A DNA stretch of 64,000 nt from Dickeya chrysanthemi NCPPB 402 (GTDB taxonomy: Bacteria > Pseudomonadota > Gammaproteobacteria > Enterobacterales > Enterobacteriaceae): positions 1,125,847 through 1,189,846 of the forward strand of contig NZ_CM001974.1 in NCBI RefSeq assembly GCF_000406105.1, read 5' to 3'. The notes below the pieces were generated by a model. That model was not told where the DNA came from, did no database searches, and saw only the letters and a program-made list of their open reading frames with translations. The translations under genes were made by a program, and so were the position numbers. This document shows positions 9,757 to 21,690 of the stretch, piece after piece. Within the stretch, counting starts at the first letter, position 1. Each line of letters begins with the position of its first letter.

Positions 9757-9793
9757 AAAACGGCTTGCCAGTTAACTTGCAAGCCGTTTTTTA
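9757..9793 (+). terminator. Rho-independent terminator after the small acidic gene
   Basis: The inverted repeat ACGGCTTGC / GCAAGCCGT (9760-9787 with loop) is followed by a run of T, 18 bases after the stop of the gene at 9398-9739. Confidence 0.88.
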
Positions 9794-9864
9794 TTGTTAA
9801 GCCGCCGGTCCCGATGGGCATTGGCGGATAATAGGTAGGACACATTGATGAACAAGGTAGCGGA

Positions 9865-11312
<1,448 letters not shown>

Positions 11313-11322
11313 ATCACCGCAG

Positions 11323-12780
11323 TCAATGAGGCTGAGTAGCCGTCAGTTGCTCCGGCGGTACGGCAGGGTAGGCGCTGGCGGCCAGTTGCTGTTGTAATGC
11401 CCGGTTTTCCTTCTCAGAAAGATATCCCACCAGGCTGACCATGTAGCGCCGGATATTTTCCACATAATTGTACGCTTCCTGACCACGGGCATAACCGTTG
11501 GCGGTCTGGCTGTAATAGCGTTTCTGGCTGAGCATCGGCAGGCGTATTTTGACATCGGCCCAACTGTCCGGATTACCTTGCTGTTTTTCCGTCAGCTTGC
11601 GGGCATCCATCATGTGCGCGTAACCCATATTATAGGCCGCCAGCGCAAACCAGATCCGCTCATCTGCCGGAATGGTGGCAGGCACCTGCTGCATCATTTG
11701 GCTTAGGTATCTGGCACCGCCGCGGATGCTTTCCTCCGGATTGAGTCGATTCACCACATCCAGACTTTCGGCGGTATTGCGTGTCAGCATCATCAAGCCG
11801 CGTACCCCGGTTGGCGAGGTTGCCAGTGGGTTCCAGTGCGATTCCTGATAGGAGATCGCGGCCAGCAGCTTCCAGTCTATCTCTTTGGCATGTTTTTCGA
11901 ACAGCGGTTGCAGCCCCGGCAGGGTATTGTCGATGGCGCTGAGGAAGGTGGTGGTATCCACATAATCGAATTCGCCGACGTGCCCCAGATATTTCTCTTC
12001 CAGACGAGCGAGAGTGCCGTCTTCCATCACTTGACTGAAGAAGTCGAGCAGGGCGGCAGAAAGACTATCGTCACGATTTTGCCGCATATACCAGGTAACC
12101 GGCTCTTCGTCGCTGAGGTCGAACGAGACGGCCAATTGAGGGTGAATGCGTTGCATCAAGCCGATATTGATTGAATCGGCGATGGTGTAATCCAGTTTCC
12201 CATCCGCTACCTGTTTCAGGAGGTCCAGTTCGGATACATCGGTGGCGACTTCCCAACTCAGTTGCGGATATTTTTCGGTTTTGAGGTCACGCAGCGTAGC
12301 GGCGTGCGCTGAGCCGGACAGCACGGTCAGTTTGCCCTGCAACTTATCCAGCGAAGCGGGGCGAGCGCTCCCCATACGGTAGACCAGTTGCTGTGACACT
12401 GAATAATAGGAGGGGCCGGCCTGGAAACGGTTCAGGCGCTCCTGATTATAGATAAGGCCCGCTGCCAGCAGGTCGGCATTGTCGTTATCCAGATCGCTGA
12501 ATAAATCATCAACGTTTTGGCGCACCGAAACCACCAGCCGCACGCCGAGATAGTCGGCGAATCGCTTAGCCAGTTCATAGTCCAGCCCGGATGGGGAACC
12601 ATTGCTGAAGGTATAGGTCAGCGGAGAAGTCACGGTGCTGATGCGTAGCTCGCCACGTGAAAGGATTTGCCTTAGCTGGACATCCTGATGACTGCGCCAG
12701 GGAATATTTGGCCACAGTGCCAGCGTCAACAGCAAAGCGATTACCCCGATGAAAATATAATTTATCGTTAAACGCTTCAA
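11323..12780 (-). CDS. mltF: Membrane-bound lytic murein transglycosylase F
   Basis: The 485-residue product has an N-terminal membrane anchor or signal ([20 protein letters not shown]), a periplasmic solute-binding-like domain at about 40-265 ([28 protein letters not shown]), and a C-terminal SLT domain ([14 protein letters not shown] with the catalytic Glu, [29 protein letters not shown]). It cuts the MurNAc-GlcNAc bond to form 1,6-anhydroMurNAc. It is divergent from purL, as in E. coli. The protein is slightly shorter than E. coli MltF (518 aa), mainly at its C-terminal tail. Confidence 0.95.
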   Translation of the reverse strand: MKRLTINYIFIGVIALLLTLALWPNIPWRSHQDVQLRQILSRGELRISTVTSPLTYTFSNGSPSGLDYELAKRFADYLGVRLVVSVRQNVDDLFSDLDNDNADLLAAGLIYNQERLNRFQAGPSYYSVSQQLVYRMGSARPASLDKLQGKLTVLSGSAHAATLRDLKTEKYPQLSWEVATDVSELDLLKQVADGKLDYTIADSINIGLMQRIHPQLAVSFDLSDEEPVTWYMRQNRDDSLSAALLDFFSQVMEDGTLARLEEKYLGHVGEFDYVDTTTFLSAIDNTLPGLQPLFEKHAKEIDWKLLAAISYQESHWNPLATSPTGVRGLMMLTRNTAESLDVVNRLNPEESIRGGARYLSQMMQQVPATIPADERIWFALAAYNMGYAHMMDARKLTEKQQGNPDSWADVKIRLPMLSQKRYYSQTANGYARGQEAYNYVENIRRYMVSLVGYLSEKENRALQQQLAASAYPAVPPEQLTATQPH

Positions 12781-12946
12781 TGAGTTGTCTCTCGGCGGCC
12801 GATTGGCCTGTCTGTCTGTAACGGCAGTTTCTTATTAAGTCTGTCCCAGAGTCGGGGGCATTTTGCTTAACAAACCGCCAGTGTGCAACTGTTATTCGTT
12901 TGCTTACAGTTTAGCCATCCTGCCCCTTCAATGTTTAACAATCGCT

Positions 12947-12962
12947 ACGCAAACGGTTTCGT
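12947..12962 (+). promoter_or_regulatory. PurR operator upstream of purL
   Basis: ACGCAAACGGTTTCGT differs at one position from the PurR consensus ACGCAAACGTTTTCGT. It overlaps the -35 region of the proposed purL promoter, which fits repression by PurR with hypoxanthine or guanine. Confidence 0.9.
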
Positions 12963-12985
12963 CAGGCGTCACTATTCTCTATAAT
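12957..12985 (+). promoter_or_regulatory. Sigma-70 promoter of purL
   Basis: A perfect -10 hexamer TATAAT (12980-12985) lies 17 bases after a weak -35 (TTTCGT, 12957-12962) that is inside the PurR operator. The purL start codon is 69 bases downstream of the -10. Confidence 0.7.
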
Positions 12986-13054
12986 AGCGTGCGTTTCCCC
13001 CCTGTAGCGCCCTGACGCACTGTCTCCGGTGCCTCGAAGACGAGAGAAATTTAG

Positions 13055-16000
13055 ATGATGGAAATACTGCGTGGTTCACCCGCCTTATCGGCTTTTCGTA
13101 TCAATAAACTGTTGGCCCGGTGCAAGGAGTACCACCTGCCCGTCAGCGACATTTATGCCGAATACGTCCACTTCGCCGATGTGAACGCTCCGCTAAACCA
13201 TGAAGAGCAGTCACGACTGAGCCGCCTGCTGAAGTACGGGCCTTCTCTCGCTGAGCATGAGCCTACCGGGCGGCTGATTCTGGTGACCCCGCGTCCGGGC
13301 ACCATTTCTCCCTGGTCTTCCAAGGCTACCGATATCGCACACAATTGCGGCCTGCAGAAAATTCGCCGTCTGGAGCGTGGTTTGGCGTTTTACATCCACG
13401 CGCCGACATTAAGTAATGCCCAGTGGAAAGAGCTGGCCGCGCTGCTCCACGACCGTATGATGGAGAGCGTGTTTGACGACCTGCAACAGGCCAACCTGCT
13501 GTTCTCTCAGCATCAGCCTGCTGCGCTAAAGCGGGTGGAAATTCTGTTGCAGGGCCGCCCTGCACTGGAAGAGGCCAACCTGCGCCTGGGGCTGGCGCTG
13601 GCCGACGACGAAATGGATTATCTGCTGGATGCCTTTACCCGGCTGGGGCGCAATCCAACCGATATCGAACTCTATATGTTTGCTCAGGCGAATTCCGAGC
13701 ACTGTCGCCACAAAATTTTCAATGCCGACTGGGTCATCAATGGCGAAGCGCAGCCGAAGTCGCTGTTCAAGATGATCAAAAATACCTTCGAGCACACACC
13801 GGACCACGTACTGTCTGCCTATAAGGATAACGCGGCGGTAATGGAGGGCTCGGCTGTGGGCCGTTTCTTCCCGGATCCGCAGGGCGCTTATGCTTACCAT
13901 CAGGAAGACGCACATATCCTGATGAAAGTGGAAACCCATAACCATCCGACCGCCATTTCGCCGTGGCCGGGTGCCGCGACCGGCTCAGGTGGTGAAATTC
14001 GCGATGAAGGCGCCACCGGACGAGGAGCGAAACCGAAAGCCGGTTTGGTCGGGTTCTCGGTATCTAACCTACGTATTCCCGGCTTTATTCAGCCCTGGGA
14101 ACAGGATTTCGGCAAACCGGACCGTATCGTCAGCGCGCTGGATATCATGACCGATGGCCCGCTGGGTGGCGCGGCCTTTAATAACGAATTCGGCCGACCG
14201 GCGCTGACCGGTTATTTCCGTACCTATGAAGAAGCGGTAGATAGCCATAACGGCGTCGAAGTGCGCGGTTATCACAAGCCGATCATGCTGGCGGGCGGTA
14301 TCGGCAACATCCGTGCGGGACATGTGAAGAAAGGCGAAATTAGCATTGGTGCCAAGTTGATCGTGCTGGGTGGGCCGGCGATGAATATCGGACTGGGCGG
14401 CGGTGCCGCATCGTCTATGGCATCGGGCCAGTCTGACGCGGATCTGGATTTTGCTTCGGTACAACGTGATAACCCGGAAATGGAGCGTCGTTGTCAGGAG
14501 GTTATCGATCGCTGCTGGCAGCTTGGCGAGCAAAACCCGATTCTGTTTATTCATGACGTTGGTGCCGGCGGCCTGTCCAACGCGATGCCGGAGCTGGTGA
14601 GCGATGGCGGGCGCGGCGGGCGTTTCGAGCTGCGCGATATCCTGAACGATGAGCCGGGTATGAGCCCGCTGGAAGTCTGGTGTAATGAATCGCAGGAGCG
14701 CTATGTGCTGGCGGTCGCACCGGAACAACTGGCGTTGTTTGATGAGATCTGTCGTCGTGAACGTGCGCCTTACGCGGTGATCGGCGAAGCGACGGAGGAA
14801 CAGCACCTGACGCTCAACGATCGTCATTTCAACAACAAGCCGATCGATATGCCGCTGGACGTACTGCTGGGCAAAACGCCGAAAATGCTGCGTGATGTCG
14901 AGCGTAAGAGTGTGGAAGGCACGCCGCTGAACCGTGAAGGTATTTATCTGGCGGAAGCGGTTGAGCGTGTGTTGCATTTACCTGCGGTAGCTGAGAAGAC
15001 CTTCCTGATCACCATTGGCGACCGTACGGTCACCGGGATGGTGGCGCGTGACCAGATGGTCGGCCCCTGGCAGGTGCCGGTGGCGGACTGTGCCGTCACG
15101 ACCGCCAGTCTGGATAGTTATTACGGTGAAGCCATGTCCATCGGCGAGCGTGCGCCGGTGGCGTTGCGTAACTTTGCCGCATCGGCGCGTTTGGCCGTGG
15201 GTGAGGCGCTGACCAACATCGCCGCGACCCATATTGGCGACCTGAAACGGGTGAAACTGTCCGCCAACTGGATGGCTGCAGCCGGGCATCCCGGTGAAGA
15301 TGCCGGTTTGTATGACGCTGTAAGGGCCGTCGGCGAAGAGCTGTGTCCTGCGCTGGGGCTGACCATTCCGGTGGGTAAAGACTCCATGTCGATGAAAACC
15401 CGCTGGCAGGAAAACGGTGAAGACAAATCGGTAACCGCACCGTTATCGCTGGTCATCTCCGCGTTTGCCCGTGTGGAAGATGTGCGTAATACCGTTACGC
15501 CGCAGTTGCGTACCGACAAAGACAACGTGCTGCTGATGATCGACCTGGGTGCCGGACATCACGCATTGGGCGCGACGGCGCTGGCTCAGGTCTATCGCCA
15601 ACTGGGACGTAAGACGGCGGATGTGCGTAATCCGGCGCAATTAGCCGGCTTCTTTAATGCGATGCAGACATTGGTTGCTAACAAAGCACTGTTGGCCTAT
15701 CACGACCGTTCAGACGGCGGTTTGCTGGTTACTCTGGCTGAGATGGCGTTTGCCGGGCATTGCGGTGTCAAAGCCGACATTAGCTCCATGGGCGAAGACG
15801 CGCTGGCGGTACTGTTCAACGAAGAACTGGGGGCGGTTATCCAGATTGAGGCTTCTCGCCGTGCCGAAGTCGAACAAGTGTTGGCTGAGCAAGGTCTGGC
15901 AGAGTGCGTGCACTATCTGGGACAGGCGGAAGCGGGCAACCACTTCATCATTCACAGTGGCACCGATGTGGTATACCACGAAAGCCGTACTACGCTGCGC

Positions 16001-16942
16001 AACTGGTGGGCTGAGACCACCTGGCAAATGCAGCGCCTGCGTGATAATCCGCAATGCGCGGATCAGGAACACCACGCCAAATCTGATGATAATGATCCAG
16101 GGTTGAACGTCGAGTTGACGTTTGATCTGCGTGAAGATATTGCGGCACCATTTATCAGCCGTCAGGCACGTCCGAAGGTGGCGGTCTTGCGTGAGCAAGG
16201 CGTCAACTCGCATGTAGAAATGGCGGCGGCATTCCACCGCGCCGGGTTTGATGCCATTGATATTCACATGAGCGATCTGCTCGCTGGTCGCCGTGATCTG
16301 CAAGACTTCCAGGCGCTGGTCGCTTGTGGCGGCTTCTCTTACGGCGACGTATTAGGTGCAGGTGAAGGCTGGGCTAAATCCATTTTGTTCAACGATCGGG
16401 TGCGTGACGAATTTGCCGCATTCTTCCTGCGTCCGCAAACACTGGCGCTGGGGGTATGTAACGGTTGTCAGATGATGTCGAATCTGCGTGAACTGATTCC
16501 TGGCGCCGAGCATTGGCCGCGTTTCGTTCGCAATAAATCCGATCGTTTTGAAGCACGTTTTAGTCTGGTAGAAGTGACTAATAGTCCATCCTTGTTCCTG
16601 CAGGATATGGCTGGCTCCCGTATGCCGATCGCTGTTTCCCACGGGGAAGGGCGCGTAGAAGTACGTGATGATAACCATCTGGCGGCTTTGGAGCAGCACC
16701 AGTTGGTGGCGCTTCGCTACGTGAATAATTACGGTCAGGCTACGGAAGATTATCCGGCTAACCCTAACGGATCGCCGAATGGCATCACTGCTGTAACCAG
16801 CAGCAGTGGTCGTGCTACGGTAATGATGCCGCATCCGGAGCGTGTATTCCGTACCGTGAGTAACTCCTGGCATCCGGAAAACTGGGGTGAAGATAGCCCC
16901 TGGATGCGCATGTTCCGTAACGCACGCCGCCAGTTGGGTTAA
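13055..16942 (+). CDS. purL: Phosphoribosylformylglycinamidine synthase PurL
   Basis: The 1295-residue product equals the E. coli length. It has the N-terminal PurS-like domain, the ATP-binding synthetase halves ([54 protein letters not shown]) and a C-terminal class I glutaminase with [12 protein letters not shown] (catalytic Cys) and MMPHPERV (catalytic His). It converts FGAR to FGAM with glutamine as nitrogen donor, the fourth step of purine synthesis. MMEILRG at 13055 is the E. coli start. A PurR operator and a terminator frame the gene, so it is a single transcription unit. Confidence 0.98.
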   Translation: MMEILRGSPALSAFRINKLLARCKEYHLPVSDIYAEYVHFADVNAPLNHEEQSRLSRLLKYGPSLAEHEPTGRLILVTPRPGTISPWSSKATDIAHNCGLQKIRRLERGLAFYIHAPTLSNAQWKELAALLHDRMMESVFDDLQQANLLFSQHQPAALKRVEILLQGRPALEEANLRLGLALADDEMDYLLDAFTRLGRNPTDIELYMFAQANSEHCRHKIFNADWVINGEAQPKSLFKMIKNTFEHTPDHVLSAYKDNAAVMEGSAVGRFFPDPQGAYAYHQEDAHILMKVETHNHPTAISPWPGAATGSGGEIRDEGATGRGAKPKAGLVGFSVSNLRIPGFIQPWEQDFGKPDRIVSALDIMTDGPLGGAAFNNEFGRPALTGYFRTYEEAVDSHNGVEVRGYHKPIMLAGGIGNIRAGHVKKGEISIGAKLIVLGGPAMNIGLGGGAASSMASGQSDADLDFASVQRDNPEMERRCQEVIDRCWQLGEQNPILFIHDVGAGGLSNAMPELVSDGGRGGRFELRDILNDEPGMSPLEVWCNESQERYVLAVAPEQLALFDEICRRERAPYAVIGEATEEQHLTLNDRHFNNKPIDMPLDVLLGKTPKMLRDVERKSVEGTPLNREGIYLAEAVERVLHLPAVAEKTFLITIGDRTVTGMVARDQMVGPWQVPVADCAVTTASLDSYYGEAMSIGERAPVALRNFAASARLAVGEALTNIAATHIGDLKRVKLSANWMAAAGHPGEDAGLYDAVRAVGEELCPALGLTIPVGKDSMSMKTRWQENGEDKSVTAPLSLVISAFARVEDVRNTVTPQLRTDKDNVLLMIDLGAGHHALGATALAQVYRQLGRKTADVRNPAQLAGFFNAMQTLVANKALLAYHDRSDGGLLVTLAEMAFAGHCGVKADISSMGEDALAVLFNEELGAVIQIEASRRAEVEQVLAEQGLAECVHYLGQAEAGNHFIIHSGTDVVYHESRTTLRNWWAETTWQMQRLRDNPQCADQEHHAKSDDNDPGLNVELTFDLREDIAAPFISRQARPKVAVLREQGVNSHVEMAAAFHRAGFDAIDIHMSDLLAGRRDLQDFQALVACGGFSYGDVLGAGEGWAKSILFNDRVRDEFAAFFLRPQTLALGVCNGCQMMSNLRELIPGAEHWPRFVRNKSDRFEARFSLVEVTNSPSLFLQDMAGSRMPIAVSHGEGRVEVRDDNHLAALEQHQLVALRYVNNYGQATEDYPANPNGSPNGITAVTSSSGRATVMMPHPERVFRTVSNSWHPENWGEDSPWMRMFRNARRQLG

Positions 16943-16964
16943 TGCGATAAGCTAATATATTGAT

Positions 16965-16996
16965 AATAAAGGGGCTTCGGTCCCTTTATTTTTTTG
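16965..16996 (+). terminator. Rho-independent terminator of purL
   Basis: AATAAAGGG and CCCTTTATT pair around a short GCTTCGG-type loop and are followed by seven T, 23 bases after the purL stop. The T-run abuts the first GlrR site of the glmY promoter. Confidence 0.88.
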
Positions 16997-17107
16997 TCTC
17001 AAATCAGCGACATTATGACGTAAGGTTGTCTCCAAAAGGTGACATTTATTTGTTTGATTTTAAATGGTTATTTTAAAATAGTGCCAGAGTGTCTTTTTTT
17101 AGCGACA
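16995..17107 (+). promoter_or_regulatory. Three GlrR binding sites upstream of glmY
   Basis: Three exact matches to TGTC-N10-GACA, the site described for GlrR at E. coli glmY, lie at 16995-17012, 17027-17044 and 17090-17107. They are 118 to 230 bases upstream of the sigma-54 promoter at 17224, a normal distance for a bacterial enhancer-binding protein. The AT-rich DNA between them and the promoter is where IHF bends the E. coli region; I could not pick a convincing IHF site by eye. Confidence 0.88.
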
Positions 17108-17223
17108 AAAAGCCGATATTTCACCGGACTAGCAGGATTGAGAGAGCGGTATTGTGAAAAATCACGATGCTGATTTTTTAATTTTAATTAAATTTCATAT
17201 TGTTATATGCTAAATTTAATTAT

Positions 17224-17239
17224 TGGCATGAAGTATGCT
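17224..17239 (+). promoter_or_regulatory. Sigma-54 promoter of glmY
   Basis: TGGCATGAAGTATGCT has the invariant GG (17225-17226) and GC (17237-17238) separated by exactly ten bases, as required for sigma-54 -24/-12 elements. Transcription should begin about twelve bases after the GC, near 17246-17250. Confidence 0.88.
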
Positions 17240-17245
17240 TAATAG

Positions 17246-17453
17246 TGTCGCTGCTCATTCAACTGGTTATGATGCACAGGTAGTTTTAATGCTCATAACA
17301 CCCGGAATGATGCCAAAAGATAAGGTGCCTATCGTCCAACATCATTGATAACTGCCTGCGGGCTTTATCGCACATCGGGCGACACGTTGAGTGAGGCACC
17401 GCCTATTCAGAGACCCGGTCAGACAATTATTGTGTGACCGGGTTTTGCTTTTT
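17246..17453 (+). ncRNA. glmY: GlmY small regulatory RNA
   Basis: The position between purL and glrK is that of E. coli glmY. A sigma-54 promoter sits just upstream, the 5' end contains GCTCATTCAACTGGTTATG, resembling the E. coli GlmY start, and the transcript ends in a strong terminator (ACCCGGTCA / TGACCGGGT, then T-rich). GlmY binds and sequesters RapZ, which protects the related sRNA GlmZ from RNase E and so raises GlmS synthesis when glucosamine-6-phosphate is low. The predicted length of about 205 nt is slightly longer than the E. coli primary transcript. The exact 5' end is inferred. Confidence 0.82.
17412..17453 (+). terminator. Terminator of glmY
   Basis: A nine-base perfect stem, ACCCGGTCA (17413-17421) with TGACCGGGT (17435-17443), is followed by TTTGCTTTTT. 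No coding gene ends nearby, which supports an sRNA gene upstream. Confidence 0.88.
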
Positions 17454-17643
17454 GGGCGCGGTATCTTTTCATTCCCGGTATTATCGTGCGGGCCAGCTCG
17501 TATCTTGCTGCAACGCTTTGCATAACAGCACGGATGGATTGCGAATCATTGCCCGGATTCTGACGGCAGGCTTTTGAGGTGATAGCGATAACGCGTAGAA
17601 TGGCGAGCGATATCTCTGGCGGAGTGTTATTGCAGGTAACGAT

Positions 17644-19077
17644 ATGATTTCGTTGAATCGTTGGCGTTTTTTTCCACGCTCCTTACGGCAACTGGTTGTT
17701 ATGGCATTCCTGTTAGTCTTATTGCCGCTGTTGGTATTGGCTTATCAGGCTTATGAGAGTTTGGATCATCTCAGCGAGCAGGCCGCCGGAATTAATAACA
17801 CCACGCTGGCTGATGCAAGACGCAGCGAGGCAATGACCAGCACCGCTATCAGCATGGAACGCAGTTACCGTCAGTTTTGCGTACTGGGAGATCAAACACT
17901 CTCACAGTTGTATCAGAATCAACGGAAGCAGTATTCCCAGATGCTGGACGCGCATGCGCCTATCTTGCCCGACCCTTCCTATTATCAAACCCTACGGCAA
18001 TACCTGACTGAGCTGACCGATATTCGATGCCAGAACAACGGCCCGGCCGCCGCATCCATCGCCGTACTGGACAAATTCTCCCGCATGAATGCTCAGATGG
18101 TGCAGGCAACCCGTGAGGTGATCTTTTCGCGTGGGCAACAATTGCAGCGAGATATTGCTGAACGAGGCCGTTTCTTCGGCTGGCAGGCGCTGGTGCTGTT
18201 TCTGGTTAGTGTGCTGTTGGTGATGCTGTTTACCCGGATGATTATCGGGCCGGTAAAAGGCGTCGAGAGAATGATCAATCGGCTGGGCGAAGGCCGTCCG
18301 TTAGGCCGAATCGGCAGCTTCAGGGGGCCGACGGAGATTCGGTCTTTAGCGCAGCGGATCATCTGGTTAAGCGAGCGTCTTTCCTGGCTGGAGGCGCAAC
18401 GCCACGAGTTTTTGCGCCATTTGTCTCATGAGTTAAAAACACCATTGGCAAGCTTGCGTGAAGGGGCGGCATTACTGGCTGATGAAGTGGTTGGTACGCT
18501 GACGGACGACCAGAAAGAGGTGGTGGCGATTTTGGATAACAGCAGCCGCCACTTGCAGCAGCTGATTGAGCAATTGCTCGACTATAACCGAAAACTGGCG
18601 GATGCGCCGACAGGACTGGAGCACGTTGACATCAGCGATATTGTCAACATGGTCTTGGCCGCACATAGCCTTCCTGCCCGCAGTAAATTGATGCAAACAC
18701 ATGTTGAACTGAATGCGCAGGGCTGCCGTGCGGAAACGACATTACTGATGCGGGTGATGGATAATCTCTATTCCAATGCGGTGCACTATGGCCGGGAATC
18801 CGGTAACATTTGGATCCGCAGCCGGCAGATTGATAACCGGGTTCAGATTGATGTCGCCAACAGTGGCACGCCTATTCCTGAATCGGACAAAAGTTTGATC
18901 TTCGAGCCTTTTTATCAAGGATCTCACCAGCGTAAAGGGGCAGTTAAAGGGAGTGGTCTGGGATTGAGCATTGCACAGGATTGCATCCGCCGTATGCAAG
19001 GTGAGTTGAATCTGGTCACGGTGGATTATGCCGATGTCTGCTTCCGTATTGAATTACCATTAAACGCTGAGAATTAA
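17644..19077 (+). CDS. glrK: Sensor histidine kinase GlrK (QseE)
   Basis: The 477-residue kinase has a first membrane segment at about 18-36 (LVVMAFLLVLLPLLVLAY), a periplasmic helical domain, a second segment at about 180-200, a HAMP region, the phosphoacceptor motif FLRHLSHELKTPLASL (His about 262), and an ATPase domain with N box (MDNLYSNAVHY) and G boxes (GSGLGLSIAQD). It phosphorylates GlrR, which activates glmY. glrK, qseG and glrR are packed together (2-base gap, then a 4-base overlap), so they form one operon, and their sRNA target lies directly upstream. Confidence 0.95.
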   Translation: MISLNRWRFFPRSLRQLVVMAFLLVLLPLLVLAYQAYESLDHLSEQAAGINNTTLADARRSEAMTSTAISMERSYRQFCVLGDQTLSQLYQNQRKQYSQMLDAHAPILPDPSYYQTLRQYLTELTDIRCQNNGPAAASIAVLDKFSRMNAQMVQATREVIFSRGQQLQRDIAERGRFFGWQALVLFLVSVLLVMLFTRMIIGPVKGVERMINRLGEGRPLGRIGSFRGPTEIRSLAQRIIWLSERLSWLEAQRHEFLRHLSHELKTPLASLREGAALLADEVVGTLTDDQKEVVAILDNSSRHLQQLIEQLLDYNRKLADAPTGLEHVDISDIVNMVLAAHSLPARSKLMQTHVELNAQGCRAETTLLMRVMDNLYSNAVHYGRESGNIWIRSRQIDNRVQIDVANSGTPIPESDKSLIFEPFYQGSHQRKGAVKGSGLGLSIAQDCIRRMQGELNLVTVDYADVCFRIELPLNAEN

Positions 19078-19079
19078 CC

Positions 19080-19865
19080 ATGATTGCACGGTCGTTAAGC
19101 CTCCTGTGGTTACGAGGTCCGGTAGTGTCGTTGTCCGGCCTGGAGGTTGTTGCCGCGCTGAAAAAGCTGCTGATTTGCCTGCCATTACTGTTTTTGCTTG
19201 CAGGTTGTGCTCAGGATAGCGACAGGCCACCTGTCGGGCGAAGAGACGCGGAACTCGTCAGCCTGCCTAAAGAGCAGGTAGCGGATTATCGCACCATGTC
19301 GTGTGAGCGGTTGTGGCAGCTCCATAATACTGACGCGATGAATAATGCCTTGTATTGGCTGCGGGTGATGGATTGCGCTGCACGTATGACGCCGACACAG
19401 GCGCGGCAGCAGACGTTGCTGGTAGGCGAAAATGACTGGAGCGGTTTGTTCCGTCAGGCCATCTTGCTGGATAATGCTGAAACCACCGAGCAAGAGCGAC
19501 GCCAGATTATTGAACAACTGAACCGTCATCGACTGAATGTGCCGCTGACGTTATTGCCGCTTTTCCAGGTCTGGCTGGATAAACAAAATCTGATGTTAAC
19601 ACTGTCTGATGAACGTCAGCGTTTCCAGCGTACGTTGGAAAACAGCGATAAACAGCTGGAAGCCATGCGTGAGCAGCAGAATCAATTACAGTCTCAACTG
19701 GAAGCCACAACACGTAAACTGGAAAATTTGACTGATATCGAACGCCAGCTCTCATCGCGCAAGACAGTGCAGGGCGATTTGCCTGATGGCGAAGGCCGCC
19801 GGGGGAAAACCGGTGAGAACGAAACACCGCCCGCCGTGGTGAAAAAAGGAATGAAAAGCGAATGA
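19080..19865 (+). CDS. qseG: Outer-membrane lipoprotein QseG
   Basis: The 261-residue product carries a lipoprotein signal with lipobox LAGC (LLICLPLLFLLAGC), then a helical region ending in a coiled coil (QLQSQLEATTRKLENLTDIERQLSSRK) that matches E. coli QseG. QseG interacts with GlrK in the periplasm and is needed for full activation of glmY. The ATG at 19080 gives about 26 residues before the hydrophobic core, longer than usual, so translation may begin inside (for example a GTG at 19125). The last base of its coding sequence overlaps glrR. Confidence 0.9.
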   Translation: MIARSLSLLWLRGPVVSLSGLEVVAALKKLLICLPLLFLLAGCAQDSDRPPVGRRDAELVSLPKEQVADYRTMSCERLWQLHNTDAMNNALYWLRVMDCAARMTPTQARQQTLLVGENDWSGLFRQAILLDNAETTEQERRQIIEQLNRHRLNVPLTLLPLFQVWLDKQNLMLTLSDERQRFQRTLENSDKQLEAMREQQNQLQSQLEATTRKLENLTDIERQLSSRKTVQGDLPDGEGRRGKTGENETPPAVVKKGMKSE

Positions 19866-21199
19866 CCGCCAGAAAATCCGCCAGTCTGCTGTTAGTTGAC
19901 GATGATCCTAGTCTGTTGAAGTTACTGGGGATGCGTCTGACCAGCGAGGGGTTTACCGTCACCACGGCAACCAGCGGTCAGGATGCGTTGCGATTGTTGC
20001 AGCGGGAAAAGATTGATCTGGTGATCAGCGATTTGCGCATGGATGAAATGGATGGACTGGCTCTGTTTGCTGAAATCCAGAAAAATCAGCCGGGGATGCC
20101 GGTGATTATCCTGACCGCACATGGTTCTATTCCCGAGGCGGTCGCCGCAACGCAACAGGGCGTATTTAGTTTTTTGACGAAGCCGGTTGATCGCGATGCG
20201 TTGTATAAAGCGATCGATGATGCGCTAAAGCTCTCACCGCCGGCGAGCGATGAAAGTTGGCGTGCCGCCGTAGTGACGCGCAGCCCGATTATGCAGCGTC
20301 TGCTCGAACAAGCCAAAATGGTGGCGCAGTCGGACGTTAGCGTACTGATTAACGGTCAGAGCGGTACGGGGAAGGAAGTACTGGCGCAGGCGATTCATGC
20401 GGCCAGCCCTCGTGCCGGTATGCCGTTTATCGCGATAAACTGCGGTGCATTACCCGAGCCTTTGCTGGAGTCCGAGCTATTCGGTCATGCGAAAGGCGCA
20501 TTCACCGGCGCCGTCAGTCAACGTGAGGGGTTATTTCAGGCGGCGGAAGGGGGAACCCTGTTTCTGGATGAAATCGGAGACATGCCGCTAGCGCTGCAGG
20601 TGAAGTTGTTGCGTGTGTTGCAAGAACGTAAGGTCAGGCCGCTGGGAAGTAATCGGGATAGGGATATCAATGTGCGAATTATCTCCGCCACCCACCGGGA
20701 TTTACCTAAGGCGATGGAAAAAGGCGAGTTTCGTGAAGACCTTTACTATCGTCTCAATGTGGTGAATCTCAAGCTGCCGGCATTGAATGAGCGTGCTGAA
20801 GATATTCCGTTGCTGGCGAACCATTTGCTGCGTGAAGCGGCGGCGCGACATAAACCCTTTGTTCGCAGTTTTTCGACTGATGCCATGAAGCGCCTGATGG
20901 CGGCCAGTTGGCCAGGAAACGTACGCCAGCTGGTTAATGTGATTGAACAGTGTGTTGCGCTGACCAGTGCACCTGTTATTGGCGATGCGCTGGTTGAGCA
21001 GGCACTGGAAGGGGAGAATACGGCGCTGCCGACGTTTGCCGAAGCGCGTAACCAATTTGAGCTCAACTATTTGCGAAAATTACTGCAAATCGCTAAGGGC
21101 AATGTGACACAGGCTGCACGTATGGCCGGGCGTAACCGTACGGAATTTTATAAATTGCTGGCGCGACATGAATTGGACGCCAATGATTTTAAAGAATAG
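19862..21199 (+). CDS. glrR: Sigma-54-dependent response regulator GlrR (QseF)
   Basis: The 445-residue protein has a receiver domain with acidic pocket VDDDPS and phosphoacceptor Asp at about 57 (VISDLRMDEMDG), an AAA+ domain with Walker A GQSGTGKE, the sigma-54 contact loop GAFTGA and Walker B GGTLFLDEIGDM, and a C-terminal Fis-type helix-turn-helix (GNVTQAARMAGRNRTEFYKLL). Phosphorylated GlrR drives glmY from the sigma-54 promoter at 17224. It overlaps qseG by four bases. Confidence 0.96.
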   Translation: MTARKSASLLLVDDDPSLLKLLGMRLTSEGFTVTTATSGQDALRLLQREKIDLVISDLRMDEMDGLALFAEIQKNQPGMPVIILTAHGSIPEAVAATQQGVFSFLTKPVDRDALYKAIDDALKLSPPASDESWRAAVVTRSPIMQRLLEQAKMVAQSDVSVLINGQSGTGKEVLAQAIHAASPRAGMPFIAINCGALPEPLLESELFGHAKGAFTGAVSQREGLFQAAEGGTLFLDEIGDMPLALQVKLLRVLQERKVRPLGSNRDRDINVRIISATHRDLPKAMEKGEFREDLYYRLNVVNLKLPALNERAEDIPLLANHLLREAAARHKPFVRSFSTDAMKRLMAASWPGNVRQLVNVIEQCVALTSAPVIGDALVEQALEGENTALPTFAEARNQFELNYLRKLLQIAKGNVTQAARMAGRNRTEFYKLLARHELDANDFKE

Positions 21200-21275
21200 T
21201 GTTAAGTTATTGTGAATTGCATGGCCGACTGTGATTTCGCCGTGCTGGCTCTGGCCGCTACATAGTCATGATTAG

Positions 21276-21623
<348 letters not shown>

Positions 21624-21651
21624 CGGCAGTTGTTTGATCCGCGGAATATCA

Positions 21652-21683
21652 ACAGCCAGCCGATATCGGCTGGCTGTTTTGCA
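21652..21683. terminator. Terminator between glnB and pemA
   Basis: A perfect 28-base palindrome (AACAGCCAGCCGAT and its complement, 21652-21679) is followed by T residues on the plus strand. It ends glnB, and it lies just after the convergent pemA stop, so it may serve both strands, although the A/T flanks favour the plus strand. Confidence 0.88.
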
Positions 21684-21690
21684 TGACAAA

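Noticed and set aside
17110..17223. IHF site in the glmY upstream region
   Set aside because: The DNA is AT-rich and IHF is expected, but no stretch matched the consensus well enough to name.
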